64,000 bases of DNA from Zingiber officinale (lineage: Eukaryota; Streptophyta; Magnoliopsida; Zingiberales; Zingiberaceae). The stretch lies in assembly GCF_018446385.1 (NCBI RefSeq), contig NC_056000.1:48578722-48642721 (forward strand), given 5' to 3'. Under the pieces are notes generated by a model, which did no database searches, had not been told where the DNA came from, and saw only the letters and a list, made by a program, of their open reading frames with translations. The stretch's first letter is position 1. Each line of letters starts with the position of its first letter. Below, piece after piece: positions 22,238 through 43,915 of the stretch. The translations under genes and the position numbers were made by a program.

Positions 22238-22961
22238 TGATCCGGCAGTAAGAATGGGGGACCCACAGATAGGGTCCCGTCCGAGCGGAACCCGAGATTA
22301 CCCAGCCAAAGGTTTGGGTTTCCGACGCCAAAGCAGGAGAACTGGAGCCGAGTGACCGAGCGGAAGTGTCCGCTCGGCCGAGGACAGAATGGCCGAGCGG
22401 AGGTGTCCGCTCGGCCGGAATCGTGGCAAGGGAACAGTGGTTAGCCGAGCGGCCTATTCGCTCGGCTCGGGATATGGTATGTCAGCAAAGGCATGATGAT
22501 TAGACTGTACGCAAGATGGCACTATTAAAGGCCCCACCATCACGTCACGGAAAGGTTGATACAGTAGTGATATGGCCTTATGGATGCCCTTCTGACAGGC
22601 CCACACCTAGGCATGGTCGAGAGCAGGTGATTGTATCAACAGTATGGTCTTATGGATGCCCTTCTGACAGGCCCACACCTAGGCATGGTCGAAAGCAGGT
22701 GATTGCTTCGATTGATGTGCCCAGGCTCCTTTGAAAGGTCTATATAAGGCCTCCACTTCTTCAACCGAAGGTACGAGAGTCTTCATCCTGCAGCCACTTT
22801 CTTCATCTATTCCCTCGCCTGACTTGATCGTCGGAGGGTCGTCGCCGGGACACCCCCCCCCCCCCGGCTCGGTTTTGTTGCAGGTTCACCGGAGCACTCG
22901 AGGATCCAGCAGGGAGCGCCACATCCCCAGCGTTCGTTGACCCCTGGTTCGGACAGGATCA
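22238..22961 (+). repeat. 3' LTR of the gag-only element
   Basis: The LTR is 724 bp. Aligned by eye with the 5' LTR it differs at about 15 positions, all transitions, and by 3 bases in a C tract (13 C here, 10 in the 5' LTR), which accounts for the whole length difference. The TATA box is at about 22739-22749. Confidence 0.95.
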
Positions 22962-22966
22962 GTGAT

Positions 22967-23265
22967 GAATGATATCGTTGGACTCTTTACCGTCTTAGAA
23001 ATCTATAGGATATGAAATGGATCTAATCCGAAATGTTAAAACTCCATTGATGGATATAGACATGTCCGATTAGACTCATTTCAGATCTTGTGGATTTCTA
23101 AAATTACAAGGAGTCCAATGATGTCGTCCATTGCTAATTTCGACTTCTCCAGATGTGTTAAAATGTAATAATAAAAAATCGATTATAAACCTGAATGTGG
23201 GCCCATGTTGGGTCTAATATAAATTATATCAGGTCCACGTTGGGCTTGATATATGTAATCTTGTC
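22967..23265. repeat. Right half of the interrupted palindromic element
   Basis: This starts gaatgatatcgttggactc and runs to a 'gagtccaatgatgtcgtcca...cttctccagatgtgttaaaat' arm (23108-23165) that is the reverse complement of the sequence at 18355-18384 plus 22967. Joined across the LTR element, the two make one hairpin of the type at 3150-3440. Confidence 0.8.
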
Positions 23266-23900
23266 CAAAGGCGTGAAGCTGAAAAGTCGGGGATATGATA
23301 GTTCTGCTGACTGGATGAAGACCTCGCTTCTATCTGTAAAACAAATTAAACTAGGGAAGGGGTTCCTGGCGTTGACCCTCCGACGCTCAAGTTAGAAACA
23401 GAAGGAGAGGAATCGAAAGTAATAAGACAAAGATGAGTCTTTCTTTTCTCCATAATTATCATACTCTTTTATAGCCCTTGTTTAATGATATTAATTATAG
23501 ACAGAAGACGTCTTTGTCTTGACTTCTCCACATTCAATGATAGATGAAGTGCTCTCTTTTGTTTTATATTTCCCATATTAAGTATTCGTCTTTTTCTCTT
23601 TTATTATGTCGGTCTATTACACTGCCAATGGTATACCCCGAGCTGGACAAGTGGCCCACTCAACCCGTTCTCTTATCGATCGAGTTGACCATACGTTGTT
23701 TCATCCAGACGGCCGACTGGACAGCGATTCCTCCGATCGGCCTGTGTAGCCCCCTCTCACTCGGGCAACCTGGTTGAACCTCTGAGTCCTGACATTGATC
23801 GTTTTAACTTTAATCTCTACCATGACCTTTGATCCATGCCATGTGAACTTATTATCGTATCAATATGTATATCATATTATATTGTGGCAAAAGACGAATA
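23266..23900. repeat. Retroelement-like insertion in the foldback arm
   Basis: The segment at 23640-23860 is a diverged relative of 2440-2640 ('ggccgactgg', 'tttgaccttt...ccatgcc'). It carries short frames only. It interrupts the alignment between the two foldback arms. Confidence 0.4.
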
Positions 23901-24240
23901 CGTTTGACTCAGCGCCCCCGTCAATCCATCCCAGGGCCAATACGGAGGAGATAAATATATCATATTATATCCATTGTCTAGAGAGAGAGAGAGAGGGGAG
24001 AGAAAAAAGCAATGTAAAAAGAGGGAGGAAAGAGAGATGATAGGAAAGAGAAGGAGAAGGAATACTACATGAATAAGAGAGAGAAAGAGATAAAAAAAAG
24101 GGAAAAAAACCGATTGAGTAGAAAAGGTAAATTGAGAAGAGTATATAATTAAATGTGTATTTTGGTAAATATTAAAATAGTATATGTTTTTTTTTTGTTA
24201 ATTTTAAAAGATAGACACATTTGTTGGGTAAATTATCGTT

Positions 24241-25740
24241 TCATTCTTTATCTGTAACTTTAATTTTGTTTTGCTTCATATAGCATATTTATATGCTTCA
24301 TCAATTATCCCGGGGAAGTGTGTTGTGTATCATAGTTTAATTTATCGTGTGTTATGTTTTCCTAAGTTCAAGGATTGTCTGAGTTCTTTATTTACTTAAG
24401 TGCAAAAGTTAAGGGAGTCAAGAGAATAAAAAATTGAGAGTTCGGGTAAATAGCATAGAGCATAGAGCCATCGATGGAAGATGATGATAGTAGTAGACCA
24501 AGTGATGCAAGATTTCATGTCTTATTTATATTGTCTCGATCAATAGCTCCTGTATGTTGTGGATTTATATCATAAATTAATATTTTTAATAAATATTTAT
24601 ATTTTAAAATTGATGATTTAAATGTCATTATTAAATATTAAATTAATTTGTATTGATATTATAATTGTGCAGATTTAGATTTAACTATATTATTTTGAGA
24701 TTTTTTATAATTTTTTATGTATAAATATTGCCATTTTTATTTTTAGTTATTATTAATTTAATGACAGAATTAAATTTAGCATAAGTATAGTATAGTTTGA
24801 TCATAATATATATCTCTAAAATTTTTAAATGGTTAGATTTTATATATTATATAGAGTTGAATATTAAAACATTCGACTAAGCGCGATAAGAATTTTTTTT
24901 TAAAAAAAAAAAAATCAGAATGTCAATATTAATATGCGAATATACAAAAATAACTAAGATAAAAAAATAAAAATATTATAGAAAAAATAAGAATTATATC
25001 TATCTAGTGAAAATTATGAGATATAATCTAAATATATATTTAAACTAAGATATAATCTAAATATATATTTAAACTATCAATAAATATTCTAATTAGATGA
25101 TAAAAAAGTATAATAAATAATATAGAAAAAAATAAAATATATATTTAAATATTAATAATAATATAATATGGATAGGAGATGGAAAGGGTTAATTGGTATT
25201 CTATACCTAATAATAAAAACAATGATCATGCTCCTCAGATTCTCATAATTCATATTCAGATTATACGTCAAGTTAATAACGACTAGGAGATAGAGAAGAG
25301 TTTTATTGTATACATTGAACCTATTATGCAAGGGGATTGACATGTGACACTGATGGCCCCTCACTAACCACGCTCGAGTCAAACCTCTTTAGACGGTCGA
25401 CGCACACATGGCCGCCGTCCATAGCAAATGGAGCAGCATCGCTATCCCTATTTATACACGACAGCTCTTGGTAAGGCCACGTGTCGCCGCGAGAGGGTTG
25501 GTACACATAGGTGGGCGCCCACTCACCATCACATGCCATGCCGACGGCGATTCAATTTAATAGACGCGGACAATAGATCCCATGGGCGTCGCCGGCCGCC
25601 GCCGCGTGGAAGGCCCATGGCGATGGCAACAACATCTGAGAGCTCCCGTTCGTGCACTAATCTCGCACTCTGTTTTTGTATTTACAATAACACACTGATT
25701 GTTTTATATTTACAATGACACCCTGGCTGTTTTCCTACTC
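24241..25740. other. AT-rich intergenic stretch
   Basis: I see no gene. The sequence at 24540-25200 is extremely AT-rich. A 29-bp direct duplication (atataatctaaatatatatt...) lies at 25021-25078. From 25330 to 25660 the composition becomes GC-richer, with chance frames. The 3' untranslated region of the ARM gene should lie at the right end. Confidence 0.55.
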
Positions 25741-26833
25741 CTATCGGGCTGCAGAGGTTGATGGTCCGGTCGGCTGCCGCAAGAGCTCGACCAACGCCTC
25801 CGCCTGTTTTAGTTAATCGGGGAGAATAAATAATTAATACGATAAAATAATATTGGAAATAGTTAAGAGTAAAGGAGGTGAGATTTTCGACCTTCTGCTT
25901 CATATTCTTCTTGGAGGCGTTCTGGGCGAGGGCGATGAGCGGCGGAATGGCGCCCTCGCGTACCACCATCCTCCGGTAGGCGGCGCTCGCCTCGCAAATC
26001 TCCAAGAGAGACAGCATTGCCAGATCCTTCTGCCGCCGGCTGCCGGATTCCACCATCTCCACCAGAACTGGGATCGCGCTCTCCTCCACTGCGGCTGCCA
26101 GACCATCCGGCGACGATACGACCTGGTAGAGCACGTACGCCGCTTTGTCCACCATGCCGGACTGTGGATCGGCCATGAGATCCAGCAGGAGGCGCACCAC
26201 CCCTGCCTCCACCGCCCGCAGCTTGTTTTCATCGGCCGCCAGGAGGGAAAAGAGGGCCGTCGCCGCATCCTTCTTTCCTGGGGCGCCGCCGGTCTCCAGG
26301 AGCGCGACGAGGGGCGGGATGGCTCCGGCGCGGCCGATCGAAGCGCGGTGGTCATCGGTCTGGGCGAGATGGAGGAGGGCGCAGGCGGAGTTCTCGCGGG
26401 CCTGTGGGGTGCCCGAGCGGAGCGCACGCACGAGGTGGCGGACGGCTCCCGCGGCCGCGATGAGCTCCATGTTGTCGTCGCAGAGGGAGAGGTTGAGGAT
26501 GGCGGTGACGCCGTGCTCCTGGAGAAGAGGATCCGGGTGGGAGAGGAGGGCGACGAGCGGCGCGATGGCGCCGGCGCGGGCGATGCGGAGGCGGTTATCG
26601 GCGCTGTGCTTGGCGAGGAGGCGCAGCTCCATGGCGGCACGGCGCTGGGACTCCACGGAGGAGGACTCGAGGTCGGAGATGAGGCCGCCGACGACATCAT
26701 CAGCGTCGGGGGAGACAAGAAATCGTCGAGAAGAATCTCCAGCATGGGCAGCAAAGGCGCCGGAGGACGTGGCGCCTTCTCCGTGACTCAGCCGGAGAAT
26801 CTCCGGCGAGCACTCCACCACCATCATCAACAT
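25741..26833 (-). CDS. Armadillo-repeat protein, PUB4-like without U-box
   Basis: Two exons, 26833-25892 and 25803-25741, with an 88-bp GT-AG intron (25804-25891), encode 334 residues. The second exon supplies the last 20 residues (AEALVELLRQP..), which complete the C-terminal motif usual for this family. From about residue 48 there are six or seven ARM repeats, with the recurrent pattern GAIxPLVALL...A..AL.NLS (GAI at 88, GAV at 129, then GAI, GVV, SAI, GAI). Plant proteins of this type are close to the ARM half of U-box E3 ligases but lack the U-box, so they probably act as protein-binding scaffolds in cytosol or nucleus. Exon 1 is very GC-rich, producing long shadow frames on both strands. 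The start is the first of three nearby ATGs; a TATA-like box lies about 45 bp upstream. Partners and process are not inferable. Confidence 0.9.
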
Positions 26834-26870
26834 GGGGGCGCTTCGTCGAATACGTGATAAAGAGGGTAGG

Positions 26871-26885
26871 AGTTAATATAAATAG
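26871..26885 (-). promoter_or_regulatory. TATA-like box of the ARM gene
   Basis: On the minus strand, ctatttatattaact lies 40-50 bases ahead of the first ATG. The predicted 5' leader would be short, which leaves room for initiation at the third or fourth ATG codon instead. Confidence 0.5.
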
Positions 26886-26989
26886 GACGTGGGTTCGTGG
26901 GTAGAGCTGACAAGTGGGACCGTGTCTCCGTAAGGCAATTGAAGGACGACGCACACGTGCCAGGGTTGCTGAATCAAACACAGCTTTGG

Positions 26990-27281
26990 GTTAGTGGCCC
27001 GTCCATTCGGTTTACACGGTGTCTCCATACCCACACTGTTTCACCTGGCCACGCCATGATTTGATGCGGCTCAGGTTAGTGGCGGGTCATTTTACATGCA
27101 GGCAAAAAAAAACCTGTAAATTATCAAAATACTCTCAACCACTAAAACGCAGCGTCCAATGACAGCGTATAGTTCTAGGCAATTAATACAGGCCAGAAAA
27201 ATAAATATTCTTCGAAATTCAACGGTTCAAGTAATCAAATTTGAAAGACTTCAAACTCCTAAACGACAAAATGACAAGAAG
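26990..27281. other. Intergenic space between eS1 3' end and ARM promoter
   Basis: This short spacer must hold the ARM gene promoter and the eS1 3' untranslated region. No further element is seen. Confidence 0.5.
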
Positions 27282-30292
<3,011 letters not shown>

Positions 30293-30312
30293 GGCGCCGG
30301 CGCTGCTCCTTC

Positions 30313-30368
30313 CTAGGGTTTCGGCGCAAGATGGTTGCGAGATCTACATGAAGAGCTTATATATATAC
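30313..30368 (-). promoter_or_regulatory. Core promoter of eS1: telo-box and TATA box
   Basis: On the minus strand aaaccctag (30313-30321) is a telo-box, typical just downstream of the start site in plant ribosomal-protein genes. TATA box gtatatatataag lies at 30356-30368. The implied transcription start is near 30325-30335, giving a leader of about 40 nt. Confidence 0.8.
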
Positions 30369-30425
30369 ACGTAAGCGGATTGAGCCATCTCATCCTCAAA
30401 CAGACTGAGCCGCTGAGTCGTCACG

Positions 30426-30437
30426 TTATGGGCCGAT
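30426..30437 (-). promoter_or_regulatory. Site II-type element of the eS1 promoter
   Basis: The minus strand reads atcggcccataa. The GGCCCA core is the site II motif bound by TCP factors, commonly paired with telo-boxes in growth-linked plant genes. It lies about 60 bp upstream of the TATA box. Confidence 0.65.
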
Positions 30438-30439
30438 CT

Positions 30440-31300
30440 AAAGTCCAATAAGGAATAGTTCCCTAGTTCTTCTGTCTCTGGTTTAGAATGAAAAAATAAA
30501 AAACGTCCTTTATTTTTTTTATTATTTTTGAAAAAAAAACATTCTATTTAAAAATATTAGATATTCCATATTTTGAAAATATCTTATTTCAGTGATGTAA
30601 TAGCAATTTTCATTAAAACTAATATATTGGCGTTTTTCATGAGATGCCGTGTATGCACTTTTTTTTGTTTTTTTGATACATGTTGTTACATGTTGTTACA
30701 GAATACATCTTTTATGTGTTGACCTGAGATTAATTGATAGAGGTGTTTTTAAATTATTTTTTTATATGTTAGTTAACAACATAGTTGTCAAATAGTCAAT
30801 TAATTATTTATATTTGGATTTTGTGATTGGTTTAGTCCTCGCATTTTAGATATAAAATTTATTTATCTTAATTACTTGACCTCTTCTGTGTTTATATCTC
30901 CTAAGAATTGTATTTATAAATATTTAAATTTTTATCTATTATTTAAGAAATTTATTAAAAAACACTAAATTATCAATTATCTTTATTTAGAAAAGAGCTT
31001 CTTTTGATAGACTGAAACTTTACATTTTGATTGGACAAATTGTGCCACCATCAAGTAAATCAAATTGTGGTTATCTTAACAATTTAAAATTAACTATGTA
31101 AATTTTATTCTTTTATTTTACTTGTTAATCTTTGCACCTTTAATTTTAATGAATTTAATTTAAAAAAATATTTTTTTTATTATATTTCTACCATCGTAAT
31201 ATATTTTATCAAATTTAGTATAAATATTGATATTTCTTCAAATAATTTTATTATTTTTTATCTCTAAAAAAATTCTTTTTTCTTAATCCCTAGTAAGTAA
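30440..31300. other. AT-rich intergenic stretch
   Basis: No gene, RNA or resolvable repeat is seen; the sequence is dominated by A/T runs. Confidence 0.55.
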
Positions 31301-31302
31301 GG

Positions 31303-31750
31303 ATGGCAATGAGTAGTATTCATATCCTCTATATCTATCCATATTTATTATATCTATACTCATACATATCCCCATATCTATCGGATATTTAACTTTCATA
31401 CTCATCTCGATATTCGTCTCGCGCTCCTTCGATCGGATGAATATTTTATGTAGAAACGAAAATGAGATACGTGTTGATGACTGGATAAAGAGACAAACTA
31501 ATTTTTTTTTTCTAAGAGGAAAAGTAGACTAAAGTTTTTTCTTTCCTAATTAAAAATGAGACTTATATATATATCGAGTATCGGGTAGAATTTTATCACA
31601 TCCGCCTCCATACTCATACACATATCCAAAATACCCATACTCAAATATTTATTTACTATAATCGGATACAAAAATTCTCTCCATATCCTTTTCTATTTGG
31701 GTTGAATATAAAATTATCCATCAGATTCGAATGAAATTACCATCCCTAGT
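31303..31750. mobile_element. MITE-like repeat with GGATGG ends
   Basis: The left end aaggatggcaatgag and right end aaattaccatccct are imperfect inverted repeats. The interior consists of 'ccatatctatcggatatttaac'-type words and their complements ('atatcgagtatcgggtagaa'). This is a widespread kind of plant dispersed repeat. There is no coding capacity. Confidence 0.6.
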
Positions 31751-31759
31751 CCCTAGATG

Positions 31760-32181
31760 TAGGGCTGAGCATTCGGTCAAAACCGAACCGACCGAACCGA
31801 ATAAACCGAAAACCGAATAAACCGATTTTTTTTCAACCAACCGAACCGACCGAATTCTCTACAAAAACCGAACCGATAAAATATCGATTAATTCGGTTTT
31901 TGACCGAATTAACTAAATTTTAAAACTTTATTTGATTTTAATTAAAAAAAAAAGATTTTATTTTATTTATTATATTTTTAAATAAAAATAAATTAATAAA
32001 TATTTTTATTCGATTTAATCAATTTATTCGGTTTAACCGAATTACAAAACTTAAAATCGAAACCGAATTCACCGAAAATCGAACCGAATTTAAAAAACAA
32101 AACTAAAAACCGAATTAACCGGACCGAATTCCTAAATTCGGTTCGGTTAATTTAATTTTACCAAATTTTTACTCACCCCTA
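31760..32181. mobile_element. hAT-like MITE with 8-bp target duplication
   Basis: The ends are TAGGGCTGAGC and, on the opposite strand, TAGGGGTGAGT. It is flanked by a perfect 8-bp direct repeat CCTAGATG at 31752-31759 and 32182-32189, the length expected for hAT transposition. The interior is packed with accgaac/ttcggtt words that can fold. It lies immediately beside the preceding MITE. Confidence 0.85.
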
Positions 32182-32189
32182 CCTAGATG

Positions 32190-32895
32190 AATCTAGACAT
32201 ACTTATATACCAAATTAATATATTCACACAATAACAATTATATTTTCTTTATTGTATTTCAATCGATTGAGCCGCCATTTGTTTTATAAAAAAATATTTT
32301 CTATATTTTTAAAAGGTCGGACTAACATTTCAAGTTACCTAGATGAGCCAAGCAAAATTAATAGAATCATACAAAACAATTGAGTTGGTGATAGCAAGCA
32401 AGTTAGTCAATTGATGCTACACGAACCATACGGAGTAGAGAAAGGGGGGCAACTCAAAAAAAAAAAAAAAAGAGAGAAACAATTTATTCTCTTGCATTAA
32501 GCATAAAAATGTTTTTTATATAAAATTAATGTAAATATTATAGCCAAAGAAAAATTTTCCAACAGCCTTTGATCATCCTTGCAAAATAGTAGAGTTTTTT
32601 CCGCTGGAAAATCTGCAGACCAAGTTTATCAATGTCACAACAATGTACTAATAGTTTGAAGAGTTTCTTTTTATCTCGAAGTCGACATAGAGAGTGATTC
32701 TTTCAAATTTCAAATCAGAATAGAAAGAAATCCAGCCATCCAGGTGATCCACAATGGAAATATCATTGGAAGGGCAGTCAAAGTGCTTGTGGAATGACAG
32801 AATCTACTGCATTAGCATCAGTAAACAGGCAATCTACTTACTAAATTACATTGTCGCTGTTCCACAGGAGAAAAATCCTTGGAGTGAAGGTGAAG
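32190..32895. other. 3' flank of the U2AF gene
   Basis: AT-rich sequence with an A tract (32457-32470). The 3' untranslated region of the U2AF gene should occupy the right part. No separate element is recognised. Confidence 0.5.
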
Positions 32896-42890
<9,995 letters not shown>

Positions 42891-42981
42891 CTTGAGCCAC
42901 CGCCACCTTCCCCCCTAACAACTTGCTCGCCACGAATTCTCTAGAACGTTTACTGAGCGATGCTGTCGCCGTTCTCTTTTA

Positions 42982-43024
42982 CTAGGGTTTTGAAGGCCTA
43001 GCTGTGTGAGTTTAATTTATATTT
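42982..43024 (-). promoter_or_regulatory. Core promoter of U2AF: telo-box and TATA-like box
   Basis: The minus strand has aaaccctag (42982-42990) and an aatataaatt TATA-like box (43014-43023), which places the start site near 42985-42990 and the leader at about 100 nt. The telo-box is shared with the eS1 promoter in this window. Confidence 0.65.
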
Positions 43025-43029
43025 TTGAA

Positions 43030-43910
43030 GGGGCTGTCTGATGCACCGAATTTTGATTAAAAAAAATAAATAAATAAATAATGTCATTTCACCCCTAATG
43101 TTTACTTTTTTTAAAAAAAAATGTCATTAAAAGTTAAAGATTGGTCAAAAGATTCCGAATATTTTAAAAATGCTAAGTTACTTAACAATATTAATAATTT
43201 AGAGACTAAATATTGATTTAATTTATATTCTCCAAATTAAAATTAAATATAAATTCCAGTCTAATATGATCTTGATAAGAATAAATAAATCTGATTTTAC
43301 CAAGTCATGTTTTGGATTTCAACCTTCTTATACAATATGTTTTATAATTTTTTGGTTCATAATTAATTATTATCTTATAAGAGTAATATCTTCAAAATCT
43401 AAATTGATAAAGTACCTTGTAAACATAAACCTTAATGAGTCTTACACATTTTATAAGTTTCAGGCTTTTGAGCCCTTCTCTCAAATACTCATATTTATTG
43501 AAGCATTTTTTAGGGGGAAAAAAAGTCTACTTAACGAATAGAGGATATTAAGCGTGCTAATTTGGCACGTATTAAAAAACATACTGCAGTTTATATTGGA
43601 AGAATGATAATTTCTAACAGTTTATCAAATCTCAACTCTATAAATGGCATATTCAGAGTTTGTAATTTAAATACATTCTACATTCAGCTGAGACAGTTGA
43701 ATGAAGTAGAACTAAAAAATTGAGAACATACAACTTCTGTAAAACCTCGTCTGAGATTGCGCACGAAGAAGTTCATACATTCATACATTCTCGCCGAAGA
43801 ATTTCAACAATATTCCAAAGAAAAGGGCAAAGAACCTCATCTGAGCTTGCGCACGATGAAGGGCAGTAGCACAATGATCCGCCAATTCAACTTCTGTAAA
43901 TTGAGAATTT
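43030..43910. other. Intergenic stretch between U2AF and the kinase
   Basis: The stretch is mostly AT-rich. At 43740-43880 a unit of about 27 bp (cctc(g/a)tctgag(a/c)ttgcgcacgaagaag) occurs twice, about 90 bases apart. On the minus strand, 43815-43895 reads as an open peptide after an acceptor-like AG (VELADHCATALHRAQAQMR..), possibly a stray exon fragment. Confidence 0.45.
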
Positions 43911-43915
43911 TTATT
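43910..43915 (-). terminator. Possible polyadenylation signal overlapping the kinase stop
   Basis: The stop TGA is followed directly by ATAAAAA, so AATAAA begins at the last base of the stop codon. If used as a near-upstream element, the 3' untranslated region would be very short. Plant signals are degenerate, so this is tentative. Confidence 0.35.

Larger units (their letters stand above)
18385..22961 (+). mobile_element. Complete gag-only LTR retrotransposon (TR-GAG-like)
   Basis: Two near-identical LTRs (18385-19105 and 22238-22961) start TGATCC and end GGATCA. The whole element is flanked by a perfect 5-bp duplication, GTGAT (18380-18384 and 22962-22966). A primer-binding-site-like tggcgccgt follows the 5' LTR after three bases, and a purine tract (gaaggggaggcaag, about 22224-22237) precedes the 3' LTR. 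Between them lie a single intact gag frame (19151-20221) and about 2 kb of GC-rich repeats. There is no protease, reverse transcriptase, RNase H or integrase. It must be mobilised in trans; gag homology points to Ty3/gypsy. Confidence 0.92.
17931..24240. mobile_element. Second foldback element, disrupted by an LTR element
   Basis: The left arm (17931-18384) has the same order as the 2885-5655 element: an 'attttaatatgtat' end, a long pyrimidine-rich tract (17990-18280), a 'taggcccaatg' spacer and half of the ATTTTAACAC palindrome. The right arm (22962-23260, then 23930-24240 with purine-rich sequence and a 'tttggtaaatattaaaatag' end) is the inverted counterpart. The two halves of the central palindrome are separated exactly by the LTR element 18385-22961. 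The right arm carries a further insertion at about 23270-23900. Confidence 0.6.

Noticed and set aside
25853-26857. Long plus-strand frames (334 and 213 codons) and a 284-codon minus frame over the ARM gene
   Set aside because: They are shadows of a very GC-rich coding exon; only the minus frame of 26833-25892 gives ARM repeats and joins to a proper last exon.
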